From: Rhizobium sp. Q54
GTDB lineage: Bacteria > Pseudomonadota > Alphaproteobacteria > SHVZ01
Assembly: GCA_945871425.1 (NCBI GenBank)
Contig: CAMBVS010000016.1
Span: 1-64,000, forward strand
Direction: 5' to 3'
Length of the DNA stretch: 64,000 nt
Under the pieces are notes generated by a model. That model saw only the letters and a program-made list of their open reading frames with translations, did no database searches and was not told the DNA's origin. Below are positions 54,372 through 63,416 of this stretch, one piece after another. A program made the translations under genes and the position numbers. Position 1 is the first letter of the stretch. Each line of letters opens with the position of its first letter.

Positions 54372-56797
54372 CGTCAGTGAAGCTGCCGAGCCGGGCCCGC
54401 ATCGTCATCATCGGCGGCGGCGCCGTCGGCTGCTCGATCGCCTATCATCTTGTGAAGGAGGGCGAGACGGACGTCCTCCTCCTGGAGAAGAGCGGCCTCA
54501 CCCACGGCGCCACCTGGCATGCGGCCGGACTGGTCGGCCAGCTTCGCTCCAAGCGCAACCTGACCCGACTGATGCAGGACTCGGTTGCCCTCTACGGCCG
54601 TCTCGCCGCCGAGACCGGACAGGAGACCGAGTGGAAGCCGGCGGGCAGCCTGCGGCTGGCCTCTTCCGAGGCACGCTGGAGCGAGCTCAAGCGCTCGGTC
54701 TCGACCGCCCGCAGCTTCGGCTTCGACATCCACACGGTCGGCCCGGCCGAGGCGCAGAAGATGTTCCCGCTGATCACGCTCGATGGCGTCGTCGGTGCGG
54801 TCTTCGTGCCGACCGACGGCTATGTCGACCCGACCGGCCTCACCATGGCGATGGCCAAGGGGGCGCGGGCAGGCGGCGCGAAGCTGGTCGAGGGCGTGCT
54901 GGTCACGGGCATCGAGACCAGGGGGCGGCGGGCGACCCGCGTGCTCACCGATCACGGCGCGGTCGAGTGCGAGATTCTGGTGAACGCCGCCGGCATGTGG
55001 GCCGACCGCATCGGCGCCATGGCCGGGGTCAAGGTGCCGGCGGTCGCGGTCGAGCACCAGTACATGGTGACGGAGAAGTCAGACCAGATCCCGAAGGGCC
55101 TGCCGACGCTGCGCGACCCCGACAAGGCCTTCTACCTGAAGCCCGACGTGGCGGCGCTGGTGGTCGGCGGCTGGGAGCCGAACACGGTTCCCTTCGGCCG
55201 CGGCGGCGCCTCCTTCGACTTCGGCCGCGAGCTGCTGCCGCCGAACTTCGAGCGCTTCGAGCAGATCGCGCTGCCGGCAGCCGAGCGCCTGCCGATCCTG
55301 AATACGCTGGGCATCCGCACCCTGATCAACGGGGCAATTCCGATCTCTCCGGACGGCGAGCCGATCCTCGGTCTCGCGCCCGAGCTCGACAACATGTTCG
55401 TCGCCTGCGGCTTCACCTCGGGCATCGCCGCCTCCGGCGGCGCCGGCCGCGCCATCGCCCAGTGGATCGTCCATGGCGAGCCCGAGCGCGACCTCTGGGC
55501 CTTCGACATCCGCCGCTTCGGCCTCCATCACATGAGCGGCCGCTACCGCTACGAGCGTGCAGTCGAGAGCTATCACCGCTACTACCTGATCCACTGGCCG
55601 GTCGAGGAGCTGTCGACCGGGCGGAGCGGGCGGCGGAGCCCGCTCTACCCGCTGCTGAAGGCCAAAGGCGCGGTGTTCGGCTCGCGCTTCGGCTGGGAAC
55701 GGCCCAACTGGTTCGCGCCCGTTGGCACCAAGCCGGTCGACGTGCCGTCCTTCGAGGGCCGTCCCTCATGGTTCGATGCGGTGGCGGCCGAGCACAAGGC
55801 CACGCGCGAGCGCGTCACACTGTTCGACCAGTCCTCCTTCTCCAAGTTCGAGATCGACGGCCCCGGCGCCTTCCAGGCGCTCCAGCGGATCGCCGCCAAC
55901 GACCTGGACAAGCCGGCGGGAAGCGCGATCTACACCCAGCTCTGCAACATCCGCGGCGGCATCGAGGCCGATCTCACCTTCATGCGGCTTGACGAGAACC
56001 GCTTCTACGTCGTGACTGGCTCGGGCTTCGGCGTCCGTGACGGCAGCTGGATCCAGCGGCACCTGCCGACGGACGGCTCGGTCGCCTTCCGCGACGTGAC
56101 CTCGGCCCGCGCCGTCATCAACATCTGCGGCCCGCGGTCTCGCGACGTTCTGGCGAAGGTGGTCGAGGGTGACGTCTCGAACGCCGCCTTCCCCTATCTC
56201 GGTGCCCACGAGCTCCGCATCGGCTATGCGCCGGCGCTGGCCGTCCGCATCACCTATGTCGGCGAGCTCGGCTGGGAACTGCATATGCCGGTCGAGTACG
56301 CGGCCCATGTCTACGAGGCGCTCAGCGAGGCTGGGGCCGAGTTAGGTATCGCCGATGCCGGCTACCGCACCATCGAGACGCTCCGGCTGGAGAAACGCTA
56401 TCTCTACTGGGGCGCCGACATCACGCCCGACTACACGCCCTACGAGGCCGGGCTCGGTTTCGCCGTGGCCCTGAACAAGGGCGACTTCATCGGCCGCGAT
56501 GCGCTGATGCGTGCCAAAGCCGAGGGACCGAAGCGGCGGCTGGTTACGCTGCTCCTGGACGAGCCGGTGCCGGTCTATGGCGGCGAGGCGATCTTCTCGA
56601 GCGATGGCCGCGTGCTCGGCGTCACGTCCAGCGGCGGCTACGGTCACACCATCGGCAAGAGCATTGTCTACGGCTACGTGGCGGCCGAGGATGCCAAGGC
56701 CGGGAGCTATGAGGTCGAGGCCTTCATGCGGCGCATCGGTGCCACCCGGACCGACAAGGCGCCCTACGACCCCGAGCGGAAGAAGCTGCTGGCCTAA
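54368..56797 (+). CDS. Dimethylglycine/sarcosine dehydrogenase-like flavoprotein with GcvT domain
   Basis: An 809-residue two-part enzyme. Residues 1-420 are a D-amino-acid-oxidase-type FAD domain: IVIIGGGAVGCSIAYHLVKE (Rossmann) and LTHGATWHAAGLVGQLR with the His that binds FAD covalently in dimethylglycine dehydrogenase. Residues ~430-809 are an aminomethyltransferase (GcvT) domain that hands the methyl carbon to tetrahydrofolate (RVTLFDQSSFSKFEIDGPGA, YVGELGWELHMPVEYA). Start GTG 54368 overlaps the oxygenase stop. With the oxygenase it would strip methyl groups stepwise from a betaine-like substrate. Confidence 0.9.
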   Translation: MTSVKLPSRARIVIIGGGAVGCSIAYHLVKEGETDVLLLEKSGLTHGATWHAAGLVGQLRSKRNLTRLMQDSVALYGRLAAETGQETEWKPAGSLRLASSEARWSELKRSVSTARSFGFDIHTVGPAEAQKMFPLITLDGVVGAVFVPTDGYVDPTGLTMAMAKGARAGGAKLVEGVLVTGIETRGRRATRVLTDHGAVECEILVNAAGMWADRIGAMAGVKVPAVAVEHQYMVTEKSDQIPKGLPTLRDPDKAFYLKPDVAALVVGGWEPNTVPFGRGGASFDFGRELLPPNFERFEQIALPAAERLPILNTLGIRTLINGAIPISPDGEPILGLAPELDNMFVACGFTSGIAASGGAGRAIAQWIVHGEPERDLWAFDIRRFGLHHMSGRYRYERAVESYHRYYLIHWPVEELSTGRSGRRSPLYPLLKAKGAVFGSRFGWERPNWFAPVGTKPVDVPSFEGRPSWFDAVAAEHKATRERVTLFDQSSFSKFEIDGPGAFQALQRIAANDLDKPAGSAIYTQLCNIRGGIEADLTFMRLDENRFYVVTGSGFGVRDGSWIQRHLPTDGSVAFRDVTSARAVINICGPRSRDVLAKVVEGDVSNAAFPYLGAHELRIGYAPALAVRITYVGELGWELHMPVEYAAHVYEALSEAGAELGIADAGYRTIETLRLEKRYLYWGADITPDYTPYEAGLGFAVALNKGDFIGRDALMRAKAEGPKRRLVTLLLDEPVPVYGGEAIFSSDGRVLGVTSSGGYGHTIGKSIVYGYVAAEDAKAGSYEVEAFMRRIGATRTDKAPYDPERKKLLA

Positions 56798-56801
56798 GCT
56801 C

Positions 56802-56909
56802 TCACGCGTCGACGCCGGCGGCACCGGTGATGGCACGCGTGGCCATCGCCAGGCCGACGACGACGGTGGTGATGAGCGGCGTGTAGTGAACCATGCGCCG
56901 GATCTCCAT
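56802..56909 (-). pseudogene. CPA2 cation/proton antiporter N-terminal fragment (relic)
   Basis: A 35-residue minus-strand frame: MEIRRMVHYTPLITTVVVGL then AMATRAI and stop. MxHxTPLITTIVxGL is the usual start of YbaL/KefB-type monovalent cation:proton antiporters. The rest of the ~550-residue transporter is gone. No ribosome site. Tentative. Confidence 0.35.
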
Positions 56910-56992
56910 CGCTGACGGCCGGGAACGACGAGGTGACGTATTGCGGCCTGAATCGGGTGGTTGCAAGCGGAAGACCCCGCCGAACCGTGAAA

Positions 56993-57850
56993 CTAGCGCC
57001 CGGCCAGCTTGTAGATCCGCGCGGCGTTGCCGCCGAGGACCCCGGCCTGGGCCGACGGATCGAGCCGGCGGTCGAGCCAGGCCAGCAGGGCCTCCGTCCA
57101 GCGCGCATAGCCGCCGGCTAGATTGACGACCGGCCAGTCGCTGCCGAACAGCAGGCGGTCGGGCCCGAAGGCGTCCAGCAGGACGTCGAGATAGGGGGTG
57201 AGGTCGTCCGCCTTCCAGTCCTGCGCGGCCTCGGTCACCAGGCCGGATGTCTTGCAGGCGACCGCCATTTTGCGACCGAGACGCCGCATCTTCTGCGCCC
57301 AGTCGGCGAAATCGTCATCGCTCCGCGACCAGCGGGCGATCGCGGGCTTGGCGCCGTGGTCGATCACGATGGAGAGATCGGGGTGACGGCCGACCAAGGT
57401 CAGGAGCGGCCGCAGATGCACTGGCCGGACCAGTGCGTCGAACACCAGCCCGACCCGTTTGATGGCGGCGAAAGCGGGAGCCAAGTGCGGGGACAGCATC
57501 CAGCGAGGATCAGCGATGTCGTGGATCATCGGCCGGAGGCCGACCAGCTTCCGCTCCGCGGTGAGACGCTCGATGCTTGCGGGTGCCTCCGCCGCCTCCA
57601 TGTCGATCCAGCCGACGACGCCGGCGATCGATTCCGTCGTCGCCGCGAGGTCGAGCAGGAATCGGGTCTCGGCTTCGGTCGGCGCTGCCTGTACCAGCAC
57701 CGTGCGTTCGATGCCATAGGCCTGGAGGTGAGGGGCGAGATCGGCCGGCCCGAAGTCGCTGTAAATGGCGGTAAGCGCCGGCGTCAGCCAGTGATAGTCG
57801 CCGCGATCGAGCCGCCAGTAGTGCTGATGGGCATCGATCCGCTCCGTCAC
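56993..57850 (-). CDS. Amidohydrolase, L-fuconolactonase-like
   Basis: A 285-residue amidohydrolase-2 (TIM-barrel) enzyme. The first metal motif is RIDAHQHYWRLDRGDYHWLT (H-x-H); later ones are VIDHGAKP and the catalytic Asp in FGSDWPV. This subgroup hydrolyses sugar lactones, especially L-fucono-1,5-lactone to L-fuconate. The GTG start overlaps the stop of the reductase gene (GTGA). It is the third gene of the fucU operon, which fits that reaction. Confidence 0.87.
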   Translation of the reverse strand: MTERIDAHQHYWRLDRGDYHWLTPALTAIYSDFGPADLAPHLQAYGIERTVLVQAAPTEAETRFLLDLAATTESIAGVVGWIDMEAAEAPASIERLTAERKLVGLRPMIHDIADPRWMLSPHLAPAFAAIKRVGLVFDALVRPVHLRPLLTLVGRHPDLSIVIDHGAKPAIARWSRSDDDFADWAQKMRRLGRKMAVACKTSGLVTEAAQDWKADDLTPYLDVLLDAFGPDRLLFGSDWPVVNLAGGYARWTEALLAWLDRRLDPSAQAGVLGGNAARIYKLAGR

Positions 57851-58863
57851 GGTGTCGGCGCGCCCGCGGCGATCAGCCGCTCGGATTTGAGATCGGCCCA
57901 GAGGGCCGGCGGGAGCGGATCGGCGAGGAGGCTTTGGCTGGCATTCACCTCTCTGGCGGTGCGGGCCCCGACGACCGCGCCGGCGATCGCCGGATGAGCG
58001 AGCGGGAAGCGGAGGGCTGCGGCCGCGAGCGGTACGTTATGCGCCTGGCAGATGCGCTCGATCGCAGCGACGCGGCCGAGGATCTCCGGCGGTGCCGGAG
58101 CATAGTTGTAGTAGGCGCCGGACGTCGGCCCGGTCGCGAGGATTCCGGAGTTGAAGACGCCGCCGGCGATGACGGAGATGCCTTTCTCGCCGCAGAGCGG
58201 CAGGAAGCTCGCGAGCGGCTTCTGCTCCAGCAAGGTGTAGCGGCCCGCCAGCAGCACGCAGTCGATGTCGGCGACGCGGGCGACGGCCTCGCAGACCTGC
58301 CAGTCGTTGACGCCGAGGCCGATGGCGCCGACGACGCCCTGGGCACGGAGGTCGGCCAGGGCGGGGTAGGCACCGTCCATCGCTTCCTTGAAGCGGCGCG
58401 GCTGCTCCGCGCCATGGGTGAAGCGGTCGATGTCGTGGATCAGCAGGATGTCGATGCGGCCGACCCCGAGACGCTCCAGGCTCGCCTCGACCGAGCGGAG
58501 CGTCCCGTCCCGGCTGTAGTCGTAGACGGGAGCGGCGTTCGGCACGTCGACATAGGCGCCGCCGTCGACCTTGGCGTCCTGCGCCACCAGGAGCCGCCCG
58601 ACCTTGGTCGACAGGCGGTAGGCGTCACGCGGCTTGGTTCTGAGGTAGCGGCCGACTCGCCGTTCCCCGAGACCGTGGCCATAGAGGGGAGCAGTGTCGA
58701 AGTAGCGCCACCCGGCATTCCACGCGGCATCGAGCGCCTCCTCGGCCGAACGCTCGGCCACCACCGAGAACAGGTTGCCGAGAGGAGCACCCCCGAAGCC
58801 GAGGCGGGTGATCTCGACGCCCGAGCGGCCGAGGCGCCGCGTGGCCAGCAGCGCGCCGGTCAT
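57847..58863 (-). CDS. Aldo/keto reductase, probable L-fucose dehydrogenase
   Basis: A 338-residue AKR. Family tetrad: Asp in GWRYFDTAPLYGHGLGERRV, the Tyr of APLYG, Lys in LSTKVGRLL and the His in LLIHDIDRF. The sequence resembles D-threo-aldose/L-fucose and pyridoxal 4-dehydrogenases. It would oxidise L-fucose (or a related 6-deoxy sugar) to the lactone. ATG 58863 overlaps the fucU stop (ATGA). Placement between mutarotase and lactonase supports the role. Confidence 0.87.
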   Translation of the reverse strand: MTGALLATRRLGRSGVEITRLGFGGAPLGNLFSVVAERSAEEALDAAWNAGWRYFDTAPLYGHGLGERRVGRYLRTKPRDAYRLSTKVGRLLVAQDAKVDGGAYVDVPNAAPVYDYSRDGTLRSVEASLERLGVGRIDILLIHDIDRFTHGAEQPRRFKEAMDGAYPALADLRAQGVVGAIGLGVNDWQVCEAVARVADIDCVLLAGRYTLLEQKPLASFLPLCGEKGISVIAGGVFNSGILATGPTSGAYYNYAPAPPEILGRVAAIERICQAHNVPLAAAALRFPLAHPAIAGAVVGARTAREVNASQSLLADPLPPALWADLKSERLIAAGAPTP

Positions 58864-59294
58864 GGATGCCCGACCAAGCCCTTCTTCAAGATCAGGTTGG
58901 CATAGGTGCGCAGCTCTCCCGTCTGCACGATGGCGTAGGCGGCGCGGCTGCGGTCATAGAAGGCGTGGCGTTCGATCATCGCGATCCCGACCTTGCGGCC
59001 TTCGGCGGCATCGAGCACGCGGCCGAAATCGATGACCGCGTCCGGGACCTTCTTTGGATCGTCGACCACCTGCATCCCCGCCGCCGGCGCCTCGACGAAG
59101 GTATCGAGCGGCATCACCGAGGCGATGGCGTGGATGACGCGGGTGGCGTCGACGCCGTCCATGCGGATCAGCCGCCGGGCGATGGCGGCGCCGGGGAAAT
59201 GCGCGTCGACGACGACGATCTCGTCACCGTGGCCCATGGCGGCGAGCGCGTGCAGCAGGTCGGGCGAGAGGAGGGGATCGACGCCTTTGAGCAT
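58860..59294 (-). CDS. fucU: L-fucose mutarotase (RbsD/FucU family)
   Basis: A 144-residue FucU-family protein: LKGVDPLLSPDLLHALAAMG, HGDEIVVVDAHFPG (active-site His) and the C-terminal TGELRTYANLILKKG. It interconverts alpha and beta anomers of L-fucose (RbsD homologues act on ribose). I start it at ATG 59294, the normal family start (MLKG), although no good ribosome site is visible. First gene of the minus-strand catabolic operon, divergent from the GntR regulator. Confidence 0.9.
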   Translation of the reverse strand: MLKGVDPLLSPDLLHALAAMGHGDEIVVVDAHFPGAAIARRLIRMDGVDATRVIHAIASVMPLDTFVEAPAAGMQVVDDPKKVPDAVIDFGRVLDAAEGRKVGIAMIERHAFYDRSRAAYAIVQTGELRTYANLILKKGLVGHP

Positions 59295-59348
59295 GGCGGA
59301 GCGACGATAGCGCATGCCCCCCGGTCGCTGGCAAACGGACCTTGCCGG

Positions 59349-59362
59349 ACTGACATGTCAGT
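59349..59362. promoter_or_regulatory. Perfect palindrome, probable operator
   Basis: ACTGACATGTCAGT is a perfect 14-bp palindrome in the 85-bp gap between fucU and the GntR gene, centred 24 bp before the GntR start. Operators of GntR/FCD-type regulators are short palindromes in just this position. Binding here could silence both transcription units. Confidence 0.6.
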
Positions 59363-59379
59363 GCGTACACTCGGCCTCG

Positions 59380-60087
59380 ATGAAGCTTCGCGAAAAGGCC
59401 TATGAGAGCTTCCAGCAACGGCTGATGGCGCTCGACCTGCGCCCCGGCCAGTTCGTCTCCCAGCGCGAGCTGGTGGCGCTGACGGGCATGCCGCTCGGCG
59501 CCATCCGCGAGCTGATCCCGAGGCTCGAGGCCGACGGCCTGATCGTCACCATTCCCCAGCGCGGCATGCAGATCGCCGCGGTCGACCTGAAGCTGGTCCG
59601 CAATGCCTTCCAGCTCCGTATCATCCTGGAGAAGGAGGCGATCGCCAGTTTTGCCGTGAAGGCCAGGACCGAGGAGATCGAGGCGCTGGCGGATGCCTAC
59701 GACCGCATCGTCGCCAAGTCGCGAAAGGGCATCAGCCGCGAGCTCCTTGAAGAGGCGCAGACGACCGACTGGGCCTTCCACGACACGCTGATCGATTCTC
59801 TCGGCAACGACATCCTGTCGGCGATCTACCGGGTCAACTCCATCAAGATCCGTCTGATCCGTCTTGATCGCGTGCTGCTGTCGCCGGACAGCCTGATGCC
59901 GGCTTTGAAGGAGCATGGCGACATCATCGCGGCTCTTCGTGCCCGCGATTCCGCCCGCGCCGTCGTTGCGCTCGAGCGTCACCTGACCAGCGCCCGCAAC
60001 CGGGCCATGGGCGTCCAGACCGTCGACGCCTCGGTTCCGCCCGCCGCTCCCCGTTCCCGCCCTCGTTCCGCAAAGGTTGCCCGATGA
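59380..60087 (+). CDS. GntR-family (FCD type) transcriptional regulator
   Basis: A 235-residue regulator. N-terminal winged helix: LREKAYESFQQRLMALDLRP, then GQFVSQRELVALTGMPLGAI. The C-terminal all-helical FCD domain (about residues 85-215) contains metal/ligand-type His in DWAFHDTLIDSLGN and EHGDIIAAL. Likely sensor of the sugar or a pathway acid, controlling both directions of the locus. The start is ATG 59380. Its stop overlaps the DapA-like gene (ATGA). A basic tail (APRSRPRSAKVAR) is unusual. Confidence 0.88.
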   Translation: MKLREKAYESFQQRLMALDLRPGQFVSQRELVALTGMPLGAIRELIPRLEADGLIVTIPQRGMQIAAVDLKLVRNAFQLRIILEKEAIASFAVKARTEEIEALADAYDRIVAKSRKGISRELLEEAQTTDWAFHDTLIDSLGNDILSAIYRVNSIKIRLIRLDRVLLSPDSLMPALKEHGDIIAALRARDSARAVVALERHLTSARNRAMGVQTVDASVPPAAPRSRPRSAKVAR

Positions 60088-61010
60088 CGACTTCTTCTGC
60101 CCGGCCGCCGCTCCGCGGCGTCTGGACTGCGCTGATGACGCCGCTCGAATCCGACGGCCGCATCGCCTACGACCTTCTGGTCGCCCATTGCCGCAACCTG
60201 TTCGACAAGGGCGTCGACGGCGTCACCCTGTTCGGCACCTCCGGCGAAGGCCAGTCCTTCTCGATCGACGAGCGCCGGGAGGCGCTGGAGCGGCTTCTGG
60301 CCTCGGGCATCCCGGCGGCGCGCGTTACCGTCGGCACGGCGACTTCGGCCCTGCCGGAGACGGCGGCGCTCACCCGCCACGCAGCCGCCCTCGGCGTTGC
60401 CGGCGTGCTGGTCCTGCCGCCGTTCTTCTTCAAGGGGTTGAGCGACGACGGCGTCTACGCCTCGTTCGCCAGGCTCTGCGACATGCTGAAGGGCATCGAC
60501 ACGCGGATCATCCTCTATCACATCCCCCAGGTGTCCGCGGTCGGGGTCAGCCCGGCGGTGGTGGCGAGGCTGGCGAAGGCCTATCCCGGCCTTATCGCCG
60601 GCGTGAAGGATTCCTCCGGCGATTGGCAGAACACGGCGGAGATGCTGAGGCTCACGCCCGGCCTCGCCATCATGGTCGGCCACGAGCCCTTCATTCCCCG
60701 CCTGCTCAAGGCCGGCGGCGTCGGCACCATCTGCGGCGTCGCCAATATCCGCCCCGCCTTGATCCGTCAGCTCTACGACGCGACCGGCAAGCCCGAGGAG
60801 GCCGGCCTCGTCGAGGCCGTCGACAAGCTCTGCACGCTGGTGACGGACGTGCCTTTCGTGCCTGCGATCAAGGCGATGCTGGCCGACCAGACGGGCGACC
60901 GACGCTGGCTCAACGTCCGCCCGCCGCTGGTCACGGCCAGCGAGGCCGAGCAGCGGCGACTGGTCGCGGCGGCGAAGGCGCTCGGGCCGGCGGCGCTGGC
61001 GGCCGACTGA
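60084..61010 (+). CDS. DapA-family aldolase, probable 2-keto-3-deoxy-sugar-acid aldolase
   Basis: A 308-residue class I aldolase. GVTLFGTSGEGQSFSIDERR is the T-x-G pyruvate-binding loop region, YHIPQVSAVG holds the catalytic Tyr, and AGVKDSSGDW has the Schiff-base Lys. In a fuc-type locus it would split 2-keto-3-deoxy-L-fuconate into pyruvate and lactaldehyde rather than make dihydrodipicolinate. The dehydratase needed before it is not in the window and may lie beyond the right edge. Coupled to the GntR gene. Confidence 0.87.
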   Translation: MTTSSARPPLRGVWTALMTPLESDGRIAYDLLVAHCRNLFDKGVDGVTLFGTSGEGQSFSIDERREALERLLASGIPAARVTVGTATSALPETAALTRHAAALGVAGVLVLPPFFFKGLSDDGVYASFARLCDMLKGIDTRIILYHIPQVSAVGVSPAVVARLAKAYPGLIAGVKDSSGDWQNTAEMLRLTPGLAIMVGHEPFIPRLLKAGGVGTICGVANIRPALIRQLYDATGKPEEAGLVEAVDKLCTLVTDVPFVPAIKAMLADQTGDRRWLNVRPPLVTASEAEQRRLVAAAKALGPAALAAD

Positions 61011-61074
61011 TCTCGACAGGTTGCAGGCATCGTCGCAGACTTACCAACACAATTGCCAACGGGAGGAAAAGAGA

Positions 61075-62427
61075 ATGGACGACAGGAAGACGAGGGTTAC
61101 CCGGCGCACGGCGCTCAAGATCGGCGCCGGCGCGGCCGGCGTGTTCGCGGCGCCCGCGATCATGAAGACGGCGACGGCGCAGACCGGAGGCTTCAACTGG
61201 AAGAAGTTCGCCGGCCAGAGCATCGAGGTGTCGCTGACGCTCGGGCCGCGCGCGGAAAACCTCCGCCGGCACGAAAAGGAATTCACCGAGCTCACCGGCA
61301 TCAAGGTCGGGTCCGAGGCGGTGCCCGAGCAGCAGCACCGCCAGCAGGCCGTCATCCAGTTCAACTCCGGCAGTCCGCAGTTCGACGTGATCACGGAGTC
61401 ATGGCACGTCCAGAAGCGTCTGTTCGGCAAGTCCAAGTGGCTGGTCGACATGAAGCCGCTGCTGGCCGATGCCTCGCTCACGGCGCCGGACTACGACTTC
61501 GCGGACTTCACCGCCGGCGGGCTCCGTTGGGCGACCCAGGGCGACGGTCGTATGGACACCCTGCCGCTGAACATCGATCCCTGGATGATCTACTGGAACA
61601 AGGAGCTGTTCGCCGCCAAGGGCCTCGCCTTCCCGAAGACCTTCGAGGAAATCCTGATGGCGGCGGAGAAGCTGACGGACAAGGCGGCCGGGCAATATGG
61701 CTGGGTCTCTCGCGGCCTCAAGAACGCCAACGTCCCGGTGTGGACCAGCTTCATGCTCGGCCATGACATGGACCCGGTGAATCCGAAGACCGTCACCCTC
61801 CAGACCACGACTCCGGAAGCGATCGCCGCGGCCGAGTACTACAAGAAGCTCAACAAGGACTTCGCCCCGCCGGGCACCGTCGGCTTCAACTGGAACGAGT
61901 CCCAGACCTCGTTCAGCCAGGGCAAGATCGGCATGTGGCTCGACGGCATCGGTTTCGCTCCGCCGCTCGAGGATCCGGCCAAGTCCCGGGTCGTCGGCAA
62001 GGTCGGCTACGGCATCATGCCCGCCGGCCCGAAGGCGCGGCACTCCGCGACCTTCGGTGACGGCATCGGCATCGCCGCTGCCAGCAAGAAAAAGGAAGCG
62101 GCTTATCTCTACTGCCAATGGGCGACCAGCAAGCTGATGTGCGCGCGGCTGCTGCAGTCGGGCGGCGGCTCGCCATGCCGTGGTTCCTCTTACACCGACA
62201 AGGACGTCATCGCCGGCCTCAAGCTGCCGCGCGAGTGGCTCACCTGTCTGCAGGAATCGACTGCGATCGGGCGTCCCGGCCTGCCGGAGATCGTGCCGGT
62301 GACCGAGTTCCGCGACGTCTTCGGCGTCGGCCTCACCAACACCATCGGCGGTGCCGACGCCAAGGCGGAGCTGGTGAAGGCGACCGAAGCCTTCGCTCCG
62401 GTGCTGCAGAAGTCCGAGGCGAGCTGA
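61075..62427 (+). CDS. Sugar ABC transporter solute-binding protein (family 1), Tat-exported
   Basis: A 450-residue binding protein. N-terminus RVTRRTALKIGAGAAGVFAA is a twin-arginine signal. Body segments: QSIEVSLTLGPRAENLRRHE, FTELTGIKVGSEAVPEQQHR, LPLNIDPWMIYWNKELF and FSQGKIGMWLDGIGF. It belongs to the UgpB/MalE group. GGGAGG precedes ATG 61075. Probable ligand is the 6-deoxyhexose degraded by the neighbouring enzymes. Confidence 0.9.
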   Translation: MDDRKTRVTRRTALKIGAGAAGVFAAPAIMKTATAQTGGFNWKKFAGQSIEVSLTLGPRAENLRRHEKEFTELTGIKVGSEAVPEQQHRQQAVIQFNSGSPQFDVITESWHVQKRLFGKSKWLVDMKPLLADASLTAPDYDFADFTAGGLRWATQGDGRMDTLPLNIDPWMIYWNKELFAAKGLAFPKTFEEILMAAEKLTDKAAGQYGWVSRGLKNANVPVWTSFMLGHDMDPVNPKTVTLQTTTPEAIAAAEYYKKLNKDFAPPGTVGFNWNESQTSFSQGKIGMWLDGIGFAPPLEDPAKSRVVGKVGYGIMPAGPKARHSATFGDGIGIAAASKKKEAAYLYCQWATSKLMCARLLQSGGGSPCRGSSYTDKDVIAGLKLPREWLTCLQESTAIGRPGLPEIVPVTEFRDVFGVGLTNTIGGADAKAELVKATEAFAPVLQKSEAS

Positions 62428-62444
62428 CCAGTCCGTTAGGCACA

Positions 62445-62474
62445 CCCTCCCGTCGCGGGACCGCGGCGGGAGGG
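62445..62474 (+). terminator. Hairpin between binding protein and permease
   Basis: A 14-bp stem with one G-U (62445-62458 with 62461-62474) and a nominal two-base loop, 18 bp after the binding-protein stop. No U-run. Like the hairpin at 36423 it probably attenuates transcription into the permease genes. Confidence 0.5.
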
Positions 62475-62492
62475 GGTCCTTGAGACTTGGCC

Positions 62493-63416
62493 ATGACTCA
62501 GACGAGCACAGTCGAGACGAAGGCCGTGTCCGCCGAAGCGGCGCCGGCGCGCGGCCCCGGCTTCGATCGGAACTATCTGCCATTCGCCTATCCGGCGCTG
62601 GTGATCACGGCGGCGGTGATCGTGTTCCCATGGATCTTCACGATCTACATGAGCTTCTACGACTGGAAGATCGGCCAGGCGCGGGAGTTCGTGGGATTCG
62701 CCAACTTCACCAAGCTGGCCAATGATCCGCGCTTCATCGAGTCGATCGGCCATACGCTCTACTTCACCGCGCTTGCCGTGATCCTGCCGGTCGTCTTCGG
62801 CACCATCGCCGCGCTCATCTTCAACGAGCGCTTTCCGCTGCGCGGGCTGTTCCGCGCCATCTTCATCCTGCCGATGATGGCGACGCCGGTCGCCGTCGCG
62901 CTGGTGTGGACGATGATGTTCCACCCGCAGCTCGGCGTGTTGAACTATCTGCTCAGCCTCGTCGGCATCCCGCCGCAGCTCTGGGTCTATTCGCCGGACA
63001 CGGTGATCCCGAGCCTAGTCGCGGTCGAGGTCTGGCACTGGACGCCGCTGGTTATGCTGATCGTGCTCGGCGGTCTCGCCTCGGTGCCGGTCGAGCCTTA
63101 TGAGTCGGCCAAGATCGACGGCGCCAGCGCCTGGCAGATGTTCCGTCACATCACGCTGCCGCTGATCATGCCATTCATCCTGGTCGCGGTCGTCATCCGC
63201 ATGATCGACGCGCTGAAGGCCTTCGACACGATCTACGTCATCACTTCCGGCGGGCCTGGCACGGCATCCGAAACGATCAACATCTACCTCTATCTACAGG
63301 CGTTTTCCTTCTACAACATCGGCTATGCCTCGGCCGTCACCATCGTCTTCTTCGTTCTGATCATCCTGCTGACGCTGGTGCTGCTGTTCCTCCGGCAGAA
63401 GGCGAAGTGGACATGA
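62493..63416 (+). CDS. Sugar ABC transporter permease (MalF/UgpA type)
   Basis: A 307-residue permease with six membrane segments. The EAA loop is EPYESAKIDGASAWQMFRHI followed by TLPLIMP. N-terminal ~35 residues are cytoplasmic and low in complexity. I start at ATG 62493; the in-frame TTG at 62487 is less likely. Its stop overlaps the next start (ATGA). Confidence 0.9.
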   Translation: MTQTSTVETKAVSAEAAPARGPGFDRNYLPFAYPALVITAAVIVFPWIFTIYMSFYDWKIGQAREFVGFANFTKLANDPRFIESIGHTLYFTALAVILPVVFGTIAALIFNERFPLRGLFRAIFILPMMATPVAVALVWTMMFHPQLGVLNYLLSLVGIPPQLWVYSPDTVIPSLVAVEVWHWTPLVMLIVLGGLASVPVEPYESAKIDGASAWQMFRHITLPLIMPFILVAVVIRMIDALKAFDTIYVITSGGPGTASETINIYLYLQAFSFYNIGYASAVTIVFFVLIILLTLVLLFLRQKAKWT

